Shown here: piece after piece, positions 35,950-44,231 of the stretch | Layout: every line of letters starts with the position of its first letter | How positions within the stretch are numbered: position 1 is the first letter of the stretch | DNA from: JBCBEX01 sp038528235 | GTDB lineage: Bacteria > Bacteroidota > Rhodothermia > Rhodothermales > Rubricoccaceae | DNA length: 64,000 bases | Direction of reading: 5' to 3' | Assembly: GCA_038528235.1 (NCBI GenBank) | Contig: JBCBEX010000002.1 | Span: forward strand, 62,001-126,000 | Made by a program: the position numbers and the translations under genes | The notes under the pieces: generated by a model | Databases searched by the model: none | What the model saw: the letters and a program-made list of their open reading frames with translations, nothing else | What the model was told of the DNA's origin: nothing

Positions 35950-37128
35950 CTATGCGGGTCTGTCCAGCCGCACTTGGAACCGCGCGCCGCCGCCCGGAGC
36001 GTCGAGCACCGCCACATCGCCGCCCCACGCCTTCACCGCGATGCGGCAGAAATAGAGGCCAAGTCCTGCTTTGCCAGGGCGACCGCCGACCTGGCTGAAC
36101 GCCTGGAAGAGGAACGGGCGGACGCTCTCTGGCACGCCCGGGCCCGCATCGTCGACGGTGAGCCACACGGTCTCGGCGTCGCGGCGTAGGGTCACGGTGG
36201 CTCCTTCATCGGCCGGCGTGTAGCGTAGGGCGTTGTCCAGCAGGTTGTAGACGACCCGTTCGAGGCGGTTCTCCTCGGCCACGACGAGACAGGGTTCGTC
36301 TACCCCCACCATGGCGAGCGCCTGCTGCCGCGTCCGCGCTCGCGGCCCCAGTGCCTCGACGACGCGGCGTACGACGAGCGCCGCGTCGCACGCCAGGCCC
36401 GTGCGGTCAGCGGCAGGGTTAAACGCATCCACCTCCGCGCGGAACACGTCCAGAATAGAGCGGATCATCTCGCGCATACGGTCGGCCTGCCGCAGCGCGA
36501 TGGTGAGGAGTTGCTGCGTCGCCTCCGGTTCAGTTGCGCCGGCCTTGAGGTCGTCGTCGAGGAGTTGGAGCGCGCCGCGCACGCTCCCGAGCGGGTTGCC
36601 GAGGTCGTGAACGATGCAGTGCAGCAGCACCTCGCGGCGCTCGATCTCCCGCTGGATCCGCTGGCGGTCAAGCGCTTCCTGACGGGCCGACTGGAAGACC
36701 TGCTGCATGCCCGCGAAGTCGAGCGCCGGCGGTCCGATCAGCAGCAGTGCCCGGCCGTCGAGCGTGAGCGCCATCGCTTCGAGCGGCCGCTCGCGCCCGT
36801 CCGGGGCCGTCTCCGTCCACGGACCCGACCGGAGCGGTTGGGCCAAGCCCGCCGCCCAGTGCGCCTCGGCGTCCAGCAGGAAGTTCTCCAGAAACAGCGA
36901 ACGCGCCGCCAAGTCGAGGCCGCTGCCTGGACGTCCAGGATCGCCGAAGAAGGCATCGAACCACTCCGGCGGCAACCCCAGTCGAATGAACAGGCCGTCG
37001 AATCGCTCCAGAAGCGCCAGGTCCAGGCTCGCAGGTAGGGCGCGGGGAAGCGGTCGGGGCAGTGGCGATTCCTGAAGCATAGCGGGGCGGCTGTAGACGC
37101 GCCGAGGCTGAATGAGGACAGGGCGCAT
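35950..37128 (-). CDS. soluble sensor histidine kinase
   Basis: A 392-residue kinase with no transmembrane helix. Residues about 35-145 form an unrecognised or PAS-like sensor region (FDGLFIRLGLPPEWFDAFFG), a helix follows, and the H box HCIVHDLGNPLG has His174. The ATPase domain has the N box NLLDNALRYTP, G1 DDAGPGVPE and G2 GKAGLGLYF. Start is ATG 37128, with ATG 37080 an alternative; the longer frame to 37887 overlaps the GTPase gene. It follows the Ras-like GTPase by 50 bp and precedes the sigma-54-type regulator. Confidence 0.88.
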   Translation of the reverse strand: MRPVLIQPRRVYSRPAMLQESPLPRPLPRALPASLDLALLERFDGLFIRLGLPPEWFDAFFGDPGRPGSGLDLAARSLFLENFLLDAEAHWAAGLAQPLRSGPWTETAPDGRERPLEAMALTLDGRALLLIGPPALDFAGMQQVFQSARQEALDRQRIQREIERREVLLHCIVHDLGNPLGSVRGALQLLDDDLKAGATEPEATQQLLTIALRQADRMREMIRSILDVFRAEVDAFNPAADRTGLACDAALVVRRVVEALGPRARTRQQALAMVGVDEPCLVVAEENRLERVVYNLLDNALRYTPADEGATVTLRRDAETVWLTVDDAGPGVPESVRPFLFQAFSQVGGRPGKAGLGLYFCRIAVKAWGGDVAVLDAPGGGARFQVRLDRPA

Positions 37129-37178
37129 CGTCGCAGCGAGCACGGCGTCGCAGCGCGCATGGGCCCGCGTGGTGGTGG

Positions 37179-37673
37179 CTAGCCGAGCATGCGCGCGGCG
37201 AGGTCGTGGAACGCCGCCTCCACGCCCTCGGCGCTCTTCGCGCTGGTGCGACGCACCTCGTGTCCGGCCGCCTCCAGGGAGGCCATGCGCGCGTCGTCGA
37301 GTGACCACTCGGTGACGAGGTCGGCCTTGTTGAGCAGCATCAAGTAGGGCACGGCCCCGGTGACCCTCTGCGCCCGCTCGTGCAGATCGAGGGCGTAGTC
37401 GAGCGTGGTGGGGCGCGTGCCGTCTGCCACCAGGAGGTAGCCCGCCGACCCACGCAGGTAGGACATTTGCAGCTTCTGGAAGGAGTCTTCCCCGTTGAGA
37501 TCCCACACCATGAGTTCGACCCGCGCCTCGCCGAGCAGCACGGCCTTCTTGTCGATCTTGACGCCCAGCGTGGTGAGGTACTCGTCTGAGAAGATGCCCC
37601 GGACGAAACGGCGCGCGAGGCTGGTCTTGCCAACCGCCGACGTTCCGAGCAGGCAGAGTTTCTTGCGGATCAT
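37179..37673 (-). CDS. small Ras/Rab-like GTPase
   Basis: A 164-residue single-domain GTPase. G1 is GTSAVGKTS at 10-18, the switch I Thr is at 34 or 35, G3 is WDLNGED at 57-63, G4 is NKAD at 115-118 and G5 is TSAK at 143-146. G3 differs from the Ras WDTAGQE: the position of Ras Gln61 is Glu62 here. No membrane anchor. Bacterial relatives act in polarity or signalling with a GAP partner; no MglB or roadblock gene is seen here. A histidine kinase follows 50 bp downstream, so the GTPase may act with it. Confidence 0.88.
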   Translation of the reverse strand: MIRKKLCLLGTSAVGKTSLARRFVRGIFSDEYLTTLGVKIDKKAVLLGEARVELMVWDLNGEDSFQKLQMSYLRGSAGYLLVADGTRPTTLDYALDLHERAQRVTGAVPYLMLLNKADLVTEWSLDDARMASLEAAGHEVRRTSAKSAEGVEAAFHDLAARMLG

Positions 37674-37721
37674 GCTGCAAGCTACGCCGCACCGTCGCTC
37701 TGCGCGTGGCGCCGGGCGTTC

Positions 37722-38570
37722 TTACCGGCGCTGCTGCGGTGGCGCCGCGTTGAAGGGGACCGGCCACACGTAGAGCACCTCGACGGTGTCGTTGGCCACT
37801 TTCCCTGGCTCGAAGCGTAGCGCGCCGATCGCCGTCAGCACATTTTCGTTGAGACCGCCGGGCAGCCCGATCAGGATCTCGCCGCACGTGGGGACGCCCT
37901 CCTCGCTGAGGATGAACCGGGAGAAGACCGTGCCCTGCACCTTGGCGCCGCGCAGCGCGGGCGGATAGTCGAGCAGCTCGGTGTAGAACTGCTGGATCGC
38001 CATCTCGCGCGTGGGGAGCAGCGAGGGCGACGTCTCGGGGACGGCGATGACGCTGTTGCCGTTGTCGGCCAGGCTGCCGCCTTCGTCGCGGACGCCCTCG
38101 GGGCAGGCGAGCCCTGTCGCCTGCGGCACGATGCGCGCGGGTCCGGACGCCGTGAACGGCGTGTCCTCGCGGTACTCCCCGCCTAGCTCGACGAGCAGGT
38201 CCGCGTAGGCCTTCCCCAGCCGAGCGGCGATGCCGGCCGCGTCGAAATACGACGGGCGGTCGACGAATTCGCCGAAGCGCACGAGCGAGCCGTCGGTGTG
38301 GGGCACGATCTGGACGAGCAGCCGGTCGCTCGGCGTCTCAGTCGCGAGCGTGTCTGCCACGACGATGGCTTTGTTGAACAGGACGGCGTCCGCCATCTCC
38401 GCGAGGTCGTCCGGCGCGGCCTCGTAGACCGCTTCGAGATAGACGGGGTAGCCCTGGAAGCGCCCGCCTTGGTCTTCGGTGTCCGCGCCACCGTTTGTAG
38501 ACGCGCACCCGACCATCACGAGAGGGAGCGCGAGCGCGCAGGCAAGACGAACCAATGACGGGAGTCGCAT
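37722..38570 (-). CDS. lipoprotein with TonB C-terminal-like domain
   Basis: A 282-residue lipoprotein: signal MRLPSLVRLACALALP and lipobox MVGC. The C-terminal 90 residues read VQGTVFSRFILSEEGVP, VLTAIGALRFEPGKVAND and VEVLYVWPVPF, the pattern of the TonB/TolA energy-transducing C-terminal domain. The middle part (about 30-170) is unrecognised. TonB C-terminal domains without the membrane helix and Pro-rich linker are common in Bacteroidota, and their job is unclear. The frame to 38771 covers the divergent spacer. Confidence 0.7.
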   Translation of the reverse strand: MRLPSLVRLACALALPLVMVGCASTNGGADTEDQGGRFQGYPVYLEAVYEAAPDDLAEMADAVLFNKAIVVADTLATETPSDRLLVQIVPHTDGSLVRFGEFVDRPSYFDAAGIAARLGKAYADLLVELGGEYREDTPFTASGPARIVPQATGLACPEGVRDEGGSLADNGNSVIAVPETSPSLLPTREMAIQQFYTELLDYPPALRGAKVQGTVFSRFILSEEGVPTCGEILIGLPGGLNENVLTAIGALRFEPGKVANDTVEVLYVWPVPFNAAPPQQRR

Positions 38571-38751
38571 AGACACGGGACGATCAGATTGAGCGGTGGA
38601 GGAGACGAGATACCACGGTGCCGCCGAGAGAACGGACAACGGCACGGCGGTCGTGGGGCAAAAAGGTAGCACCCTCGATGTTTGTGGGAGGTTCGAGAAC
38701 CCCACGGCACTTAACACTGTTATCTGGCTTACGGTCTCTACCCTTCCTACG

Positions 38752-38988
38752 ATGCTTCCTCGGTTCGCCACGGCGCTTCGCCACCTCCGTCCGCTCCATC
38801 ATCCGCTCCAGGCATTGCGGCAGGTCGCCACGTGGCCGGGCCGCCGCCTCGTCGCCCTGCTAGCCGTACCCCTGCCGCCGCTCGACCTCCGCCCGCGCGA
38901 CATCGACCGCGAGTTGCAGCGCCGCAACGTGCGCTACTACATCGGGCCGGACGTGCACGCGCTCACGCAATCGCCCTCGCCCAACTGA
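38752..38988 (+). CDS. small basic hypothetical protein
   Basis: A 78-residue protein, His/Arg/Leu-rich at the N-terminus (LRHLRPLHHPLQALRQVATW) with a Pro-rich centre and LDLRPRDIDRELQRRNVRYY near the end. The latter half looks protein-like, and the gene is divergent from the TonB-domain lipoprotein with its own upstream spacer. I do not recognise it, and a chance frame is possible. Confidence 0.4.
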   Translation: MLPRFATALRHLRPLHHPLQALRQVATWPGRRLVALLAVPLPPLDLRPRDIDRELQRRNVRYYIGPDVHALTQSPSPN

Positions 38989-39005
38989 GAGGCCCGAAGA
39001 CGACC

Positions 39006-39237
39006 CTAGAGCTTGTCATGGACTCTATAGTCTGGCTCGACCTCTCCATAATTGGTCGTCATTCCCGCGAAGGCGGGAATCCATGCGCTGGCGGGGCAAG
39101 GTGAGAACCCGCATGGATTGGCTGCGCCGGCCTTCGGCTCCCGATCTGGGTCGGGAATGACTCTGGAGGGCGGTACTGAGCGTTGGAGACGTCGATTTTG
39201 AGCGCTGGGCACCGTTCTAGTTCATGACAGGCTCTAG
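39006..39237. mobile_element. MITE-like element with 19-bp terminal inverted repeats
   Basis: Left end CTAGAGCTTGTCATGGACT (39006-39024) and right end AGTTCATGACAGGCTCTAG (39219-39237) are inverted copies with two mismatches. The CTAG ends could be duplicated target bases. No transposase frame lies inside; the interior carries a palindromic repeat at 39058-39161. The mgtE stop codon (TAG) is within the right terminal repeat. It would have to be moved in trans by a transposase elsewhere. Confidence 0.6.
39058..39161. repeat. dispersed palindromic repeat, copy 1
   Basis: Ends GTCATTCCCG and CGGGAATGAC are perfect 10-bp inverted repeats. Inside are a CCCGCGAAGGCGGG hairpin and GGCCTTCGGCTCCCG. 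The block from ATGGATTG through GGCCTTCGGCTCCCG recurs at 61299-61386. This is the well-known type of dispersed bacterial repeat that shows up as SFPRRRES-like peptides when read through. Confidence 0.8.
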
Positions 39238-40616
39238 AGAAAGAGCACCGAGGCGATGGCGAAGTAGACGGCCAGCCCGAGGATGTCGTTCGAGACGGTG
39301 ATGAACGGTCCCATGGCCAGCGCGGGGTCGATGCCCGCCTTCGCCAACAGGAGCGGCACCGTCGCGCCGATGCCCGTGGCAATGATGACCACGAGGAAGA
39401 GCGAAAGCGCCACCGTGGCTGCGAGCGCTCCCCCTGCCCCCTCGGCGAAGCCTGGCAGCACCAGTACGGCAACCCCGAGCACGATAGCCAGCACGACTCC
39501 GTTGAGCGTCGCCACGACGAGTTCTTTCCCGAGGCGTCGGAGCAGGTCCGAGCCCCACAGATCGCCCGAGGCGAGCCCCTGCACGGCGATCGCGGCCGAC
39601 TGGATGCCGGCGTTGCCCGCCATCGCCATCACGACCGGGATGAACACCGCGAGCACGGTCGCGCGCTCCAGGCTCCCCTCGAACCCCTTGATGACGAGTC
39701 CCGAGAGGAACGCGCCCACGAGGCCCAGCAGCAGCCAGCCAAGCCGCCCACGGGTGATCTGCAGCACCGACGCCGAGAGTTCCTCGTCGCCCGCGATGCC
39801 GCTGGCGCGCTGGAGGTCTTCCTCCGCCTCGTCGCGGATCACGTCCACGATATCGTCGATGGTGATGCGCCCCAGCAGCACGCCGTCCGCGGAGACGACC
39901 GGCAGCGCGATCAGGTCGTAGCGCTCCATGAGCCGCGCGACCTCTTCCTGGTCTTCGTCGGGCTCGGTGGTGACGATGTCCGTGATCATGAGGTCGCGCA
40001 CCGGCCGCCCCTCGCGGGCGAGCAGGAGCCGCTTGAGCGGGACGATCCCCTGGAGCCGCCGCTGCGCATCTACGACATAGACGGCATAGACCTGGTCGAC
40101 CTCCTCTGCACACGCGCGCACCGCCTCCGTGGCCTCGGCGACCGTGGCGTCCTCGTTGACGACCACATAGTCGACCTCCATGAGGCCACCGGCTGTCTCC
40201 TCGTCGTAGCCGAGGAGGTGCTCCACCTCGGCCCGGTCTTCGAGCTGCGGCAGCACCCGCGCGAAGACGTCGGCGGGCAGGTCCGCGATCACGTCCGCCG
40301 CGTCGTCCGTATCGATCTCGTCGATGAGCGCCACCAGTTCGGCGGGCGAGACCTCGTCGAGAAGGTCAGCGCGGTAGGCCGACTCCAGTTCGGGGAGCAC
40401 GAGGCCACCGCGCTCGGTGGGCAGCCATCCGAGGAGCGTCTGGCTCTGCTCAGGTGGCAGGTGGCTCATCAGCTGAGCGAGGTCAGCCGGGTGCAAGTCC
40501 ACGGCCAATGTGCGCACCATGGCCGCCTGCCCATCCTCGATGAGCGCGCGCACGTTCTCGACGAGTTCCTCGTCGACATCGAGAGGCGCGTAGGTGAGAT
40601 CGGCCGTATCGGGCAT
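39234..40616 (-). CDS. mgtE: magnesium transporter MgtE
   Basis: A 460-residue Mg2+ channel. Order: N-terminal superhelical domain (about 10-135: LHPADLAQLMSHLPPEQ), a pair of CBS domains (about 135-265) that bind Mg2+ and close the gate, then five membrane helices from about 285, including MAGNAGIQSAAIAVQGLASG and DPALAMGPFITVSNDILGL, with the conserved pore Asp in SND. The stop codon is supplied by the terminal repeat of the element at 39006-39237, so the last few residues may differ from the ancestral protein, but the full fold is intact. Confidence 0.93.
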   Translation of the reverse strand: MPDTADLTYAPLDVDEELVENVRALIEDGQAAMVRTLAVDLHPADLAQLMSHLPPEQSQTLLGWLPTERGGLVLPELESAYRADLLDEVSPAELVALIDEIDTDDAADVIADLPADVFARVLPQLEDRAEVEHLLGYDEETAGGLMEVDYVVVNEDATVAEATEAVRACAEEVDQVYAVYVVDAQRRLQGIVPLKRLLLAREGRPVRDLMITDIVTTEPDEDQEEVARLMERYDLIALPVVSADGVLLGRITIDDIVDVIRDEAEEDLQRASGIAGDEELSASVLQITRGRLGWLLLGLVGAFLSGLVIKGFEGSLERATVLAVFIPVVMAMAGNAGIQSAAIAVQGLASGDLWGSDLLRRLGKELVVATLNGVVLAIVLGVAVLVLPGFAEGAGGALAATVALSLFLVVIIATGIGATVPLLLAKAGIDPALAMGPFITVSNDILGLAVYFAIASVLFL

Positions 40617-40979
40617 GGGCAGGCGAAGAGCGGTCAGCGGACGAGGCGGGAAGGGAGCCAGATTGAATGCGAGGCACGAGGATGGGTTCGTGACGAGCAG
40701 CCCCGCTCCGTGAATGCCGTCTTGTGAATGTAGACTCGTTCCAAATTTCCCGTCCGGGGGCCAACCGCGAGGAAAAGCGTGGCTACAGTCCGGCCGCGGC
40801 TGTATCCTGCCGGGGTTGCGTCACCGATGCCATTCCCAGCGTCTTGCCAGTCGCCCTCTGATCGCATCCCCTAGCCCCACCCCAAAGCGGAGGCCCATTC
40901 GGGTCTCCGTTTTTTGTGCCTGGTATTTTCCTGGGGCGCTCGCGCGCGCCGACCTCCCCCCAACCTATCCCACCTTTCC
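40617..40979. other. divergent intergenic region (mgtE / LOG) with a plus-strand terminator
   Basis: A 363-bp spacer. An Mg-responsive leader would be expected near 40617-40750 on the minus strand if mgtE is riboswitch-controlled, but I could not recognise one. The hairpin at 40888-40915 has no evident upstream gene on its strand, suggesting an unannotated short RNA or a leader attenuator for the LOG gene. Confidence 0.4.
40888..40915 (+). terminator. orphan intrinsic terminator or attenuator
   Basis: CGGAGGCCC (40888-40896) pairs with GGGTCTCCG (40901-40909, one G-U) with a 4-base loop, followed by six T. It is 65 bp before the LOG gene start and about 1.9 kb from the nearest upstream plus-strand gene. 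Confidence 0.75.
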
Positions 40980-41705
40980 ATGGAATCACCCCAGCCCACG
41001 CCCTTCCGCGCCCAACGCCCCATGACCCCTCGTGACCAGGAGAACTGGACGCGCTCGCAGAACCGAGACTCGTGGCTCGTCTTCCGCATCATGAGCGAGT
41101 TTGTGGAGGGCTTCTCGACCCTTGCCGAGACCGGCCCGAGCGTGACCGTCTTCGGTTCGGCGCGGACCAAGGAAGGCCAGCCGTACTACGAGATGGCACG
41201 GGCGCTCGGGCGCGAACTGGCCAGCGAGGGCTACGCGACCGTCACAGGAGGCGGGCCGGGCATCATGGAGGCGGCCAACCGTGGCGCCCACGAAGCCGGG
41301 GGCGTGTCAGTGGGCCTCAACATCATCCTCCCGTTCGAGCAGGGGTCCAATCCTTACATCGACCACGACAAGACGCTCTCCTTCGACTTCTTCTTCGTAC
41401 GCAAGACGCTCCTCGTGAAGTACGCCCAGGGCATCGTGGTGATGCCGGGAGGCTTCGGCACCATGGACGAGTTGTTCGAGGCACTCACGCTCATCCAGAC
41501 GCACAAGGAGGCCCGCTTCCCGGTTATCCTGATGGGCGTGGACTATTGGTCGGGCCTCCTCGACTGGCTGCGCACCCACATGCTCGGTGCGGGCAACATC
41601 TCGCCGAAGGACCTCGACCTGTTCACCCTGACGGACGATCCCGCCGAAGCTGTCGCCCGGATTGTTCAGTTTTGCCAGGCCGAGGGCGTCGCCCCCAATT
41701 TTTAA
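40980..41705 (+). CDS. LOG-family Rossmann-fold protein (TIGR00730 type)
   Basis: A 241-residue protein of the lysine-decarboxylase-like/LOG family; characterised members are cytokinin-riboside 5-prime-monophosphate phosphoribohydrolases or nucleotide hydrolases. The two signatures are GGGPGIMEA at 90-98 and PGGFGTMDE at 156-164, the catalytic Arg/Glu and phosphate-binding motif. ATG 40980 is chosen because earlier in-frame bases lie in the terminator; ATG 41022 is also possible. In a bacterium the physiological substrate is probably a nucleotide. Confidence 0.9.
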   Translation: MESPQPTPFRAQRPMTPRDQENWTRSQNRDSWLVFRIMSEFVEGFSTLAETGPSVTVFGSARTKEGQPYYEMARALGRELASEGYATVTGGGPGIMEAANRGAHEAGGVSVGLNIILPFEQGSNPYIDHDKTLSFDFFFVRKTLLVKYAQGIVVMPGGFGTMDELFEALTLIQTHKEARFPVILMGVDYWSGLLDWLRTHMLGAGNISPKDLDLFTLTDDPAEAVARIVQFCQAEGVAPNF

Positions 41706-41866
41706 GGGCCGCATCGGTTCTTTGTGCAACCTTCATCCGACCTCGGTGTCTTTTTGGTTGGTTGCACGAATACGTCCCGTTGGCCCGTTCAGAACCCGGA
41801 GTGCGTGTTACCTCGCTGCCCCGCATCGCGTCTTAGGGCACCGGGGTACCCCCTTTCCCCCTGACG

Positions 41867-41882
41867 TGGCACATCGTTGGCC
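41867..41882 (+). promoter_or_regulatory. candidate sigma-54 promoter
   Basis: TGGCACATCGTTGGCC has GG (41868-41869) and GC (41880-41881) separated by exactly 10 bp, as in the -24/-12 consensus TGGCAC-N5-TTGC, with one mismatch in the -12 box. It lies about 70 bp before the start of the TPR gene. The window encodes one sigma-54-type activator (34064). Chance matches are common in GC-rich DNA. Confidence 0.35.
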
Positions 41883-41952
41883 GGATCCCTGCCCGGTGCG
41901 CTCCGTTTGACCACCGCTTCTCACTCCAGATCGCTAACAAATAGCTCCTTAC

Positions 41953-42972
41953 ATGTCCCGACTAGCTCTCCTGCTCCTGTTCGCTCTCGTCGCTGTGCCT
42001 GCCGTTGCGCAGTCCACGGAGGAGACCCCCATGGCCGACGCGGCCGAGATGACGGAGTCCGCTGAGATGGCCGATGAGGCCGCCCCTGCCGAGGGTGCCG
42101 CCGACGCACGCACGGCCTACACCCAGAAGCTCGAAGAGGCGCAAGCCGCCGCTGAAGCGGACACGGCCGAAGGCTACCTCCAAGCCGCCAGCCTCTACCT
42201 GGAAGCGCGTGACATCGCGGCGGAGTCGGGCGACGACGAACTCGTTCCCTTCGCAGCTTCCGCCACGGAGAGCGCGGTGGCCTCCTACAAGAGCGCCGGT
42301 GATGCCTACAAGGCCGCCGCCGAGGCCGCTGGCGAGGACGAGGCCGCCGCAGCCACGGCCTACATGAGCGCTGCCGAGCAGTTCGTCCTAGCCGCCGACC
42401 TCACGTCAGGGCTGGACAACGCCGGCAACGAGGCAACCCTCCGCTACTTCGCCGGCGACGCCTACGCCGACGGGGGCGACTTCGAGAACGGCATGGCCCA
42501 GCTCAACACGGCCATCGAGCTCGCGCCGGAGGAGTACAACTTCCAGCTCGTCCGTGCCCAGGTGATGATGAAGTCGGGCGACATGGAAGGCGCGCAGACC
42601 TCGCTCACCGAACTCATCGCCACGACCGAGGCGGCTGGCGAGTCGAGCGTGAACAGCATGGCGGGCCAGATGCTCGGCATGACCTACCTCCGCGCGGCCA
42701 ATGCGCAGATCAAAGACAAGGACTACAGCGCAGGCATCGCCACCCTCGACGAGGCGGCTCCGCTGCTCGGCGAGGACAACGAGACGCTCAACAAGCTCTA
42801 CGCTGGCGCCTACTACCGGCTCGGCGCGGCCCAGGTGCAGAGCGAGAGCTTCGGCCCCGCCCAGTCGAACCTGGAGCAGGCCCTCGCCTACGCCCGCCGC
42901 GCGGGGATGGACCGCATCGTCGGTGCAGCCCAGCAGCAGCTCGACTACATCGCCGAGGTCTCGGGCAACTAA
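41953..42972 (+). CDS. secreted TPR-like repeat protein
   Basis: A 339-residue protein with a signal peptide ending in a Sec-type site (PAVAQ after about residue 20). A low-complexity acidic and Ala/Met-rich stretch follows (MADAAEMTESAEMADEAAP), then helical repeats: ARTAYTQKLEEAQAAAEADT, LRYFAGDAYADGGDFENGMA and GAYYRLGAAQVQSESFGPAQ, typical of TPRs. Function unknown; likely a periplasmic or outer-membrane scaffold. It ends in a very strong terminator and may be sigma-54-driven. Confidence 0.75.
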   Translation: MSRLALLLLFALVAVPAVAQSTEETPMADAAEMTESAEMADEAAPAEGAADARTAYTQKLEEAQAAAEADTAEGYLQAASLYLEARDIAAESGDDELVPFAASATESAVASYKSAGDAYKAAAEAAGEDEAAAATAYMSAAEQFVLAADLTSGLDNAGNEATLRYFAGDAYADGGDFENGMAQLNTAIELAPEEYNFQLVRAQVMMKSGDMEGAQTSLTELIATTEAAGESSVNSMAGQMLGMTYLRAANAQIKDKDYSAGIATLDEAAPLLGEDNETLNKLYAGAYYRLGAAQVQSESFGPAQSNLEQALAYARRAGMDRIVGAAQQQLDYIAEVSGN

Positions 42973-43017
42973 GCCCCGACGCTTAAGCCCCGACGCTGAC
43001 GCGACCCGCTGAAACGC

Positions 43018-43057
43018 GAAACCGCCGCCTCGGTATGTCCGAGGCGGCGGTTTCTTT
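43018..43057 (+). terminator. intrinsic terminator after TPR protein gene
   Basis: A perfect 16-bp stem: GAAACCGCCGCCTCGG (43018-43033) pairs with CCGAGGCGGCGGTTTC (43039-43054), 5-base loop, then TTTA. One of the strongest hairpins in the window. Confidence 0.92.
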
Positions 43058-43111
43058 ATGCCCGTGCCCACGGCAGTGGGCGGCCGGCGGAAGGCCGTGA
43101 GGCGATTGCTC

Positions 43112-43258
43112 CTACACCGTGTGGCGGCTCCCCATCCAGATCACGGCAACGAGGAAGAGCACCGCAAGCAGCACGCTCGCGATGGGCAGCCATTCAAGAC
43201 CGGTGCCCGTCGGGTAGGGCGGGTCTTTGAGGAGAAGGAGCACAGAAAGCAGCATCAT
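43112..43258 (-). CDS. small membrane protein
   Basis: A 48-residue frame from ATG 43258 with one long hydrophobic helix (LPIASVLLAVLFLVAVIWMG) ending in SRHTV, and a short hydrophobic N-terminus. No family recognised. It stands alone between two strong terminator or gene ends, in a stretch with no better coding frame. A 63-residue version from ATG 43303 is also possible. It may be a genuine single-pass peptide, but evidence is only hydropathy. Confidence 0.4.
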   Translation of the reverse strand: MMLLSVLLLLKDPPYPTGTGLEWLPIASVLLAVLFLVAVIWMGSRHTV

Positions 43259-43421
43259 GGAATGGTCAGGCTGAGGTGAGGCGAGGGCGGACAGCGCGAA
43301 CATAGCCCATGCCTAGGAATCGGTTCCGATCCGGTCCGCGCATCGCCTCCTCCACGGCGAAGGTAGAAAGACGGATGCGCCTCCGCCGGCCCAAGCCCCT
43401 TAGCTGTAGCCGTTGCAAAAA

Positions 43422-44177
43422 CTACCGGGTCGTGACATTATCAATGTCGATAGCAGCATCGGAAATCAGCACGAGGCGTTGAAACTTCAAGAGCTGAGAA
43501 GCGCGGTAGCCGAACCCTTGATCGGTCGCGTTGAATGGCGCAATCCCCGGAGTCGGATCGGTGAAGTTAGACCCTCCGAGAATGGGCTGGCCCAGACCGT
43601 CCTGGTTGTAGTCGTACCGCTTACTGTAGACGACATCACCGTTTTTCGTGAACCGCGAGTAGTGGACGGACGAAGGTCTCTGCACGGAAATGGCGCGCGC
43701 CTCGTACCTGCCTCGTCCCATTTCCTCCACGTCGTTGAAGTGCGTCTTTGCGCCGTCTAGGAGATACTGGGTCTCAACGTTCCAGATGTGCGCATAGGGG
43801 TGCTTCTTGGGAATAAACCGGAACGTGACCGGCCTTTGCGGCCTGTACGTCACGACCATGGCGAAGTTATCCGCTGTCTCGAAGCAAGCATGGACCTTTC
43901 CTTGAGACCCCAATTCCCCCAGTGTGAAGTAGACATTCAACTCCTCTAGTTCGCCGAGATTGAACTCGAGGCTGGGATCAGTGGGATCTGGACAACCGTC
44001 CAGTTGAGGGTTAGTAACAACCCCTCCCTCGCTGGCATCAGCAAACGGAGACGAGCTGACATCTGGCGAGGGCGTCTGGGCTGTATCACAGGCAGCGAGT
44101 ACGAAGACGGCGGCTAGAAGTAGGGCTCCAGTGGTACCCAAACTGAGAGCGCGAGAGAAGATGGTGGACTGCATCAT
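43422..44177 (-). CDS. lipoprotein of unknown function
   Basis: A 251-residue lipoprotein: signal MMQSTIFSRALSLGTTGALL, lipobox LAAC. The mature part is beta-rich with aromatic residues (MVVTYRPQRPVTFRFIPKKH, HIWNVETQYLLDGAKTHFND, YDYNQDGLGQPILGG). No domain recognised. Base composition looks lower in GC than its neighbours. It starts 55 bp after the response-regulator stop on the same strand, so it may belong to that two-component operon and be its target or sensor partner. Confidence 0.65.
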   Translation of the reverse strand: MMQSTIFSRALSLGTTGALLLAAVFVLAACDTAQTPSPDVSSSPFADASEGGVVTNPQLDGCPDPTDPSLEFNLGELEELNVYFTLGELGSQGKVHACFETADNFAMVVTYRPQRPVTFRFIPKKHPYAHIWNVETQYLLDGAKTHFNDVEEMGRGRYEARAISVQRPSSVHYSRFTKNGDVVYSKRYDYNQDGLGQPILGGSNFTDPTPGIAPFNATDQGFGYRASQLLKFQRLVLISDAAIDIDNVTTR

Positions 44178-44231
44178 GGGTGGGGTTAGGTGAGATGAGG
44201 GCGCACGCGAGAGCCGGCTCGAAGACCATAC

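Noticed and set aside
37129..37887. Extension joining the histidine kinase to the GTPase region
   Set aside because: That frame crosses the GTPase gene antisense to its codon phase, is Arg-rich and has no domain; the GTPase has a complete G1-G5 set.
41724..41767. Inverted repeat GTGCAACC/GGTTGCAC after the LOG gene
   Set aside because: Only 8 bp with a 28-base loop and no T-run after it; too weak to call a terminator.
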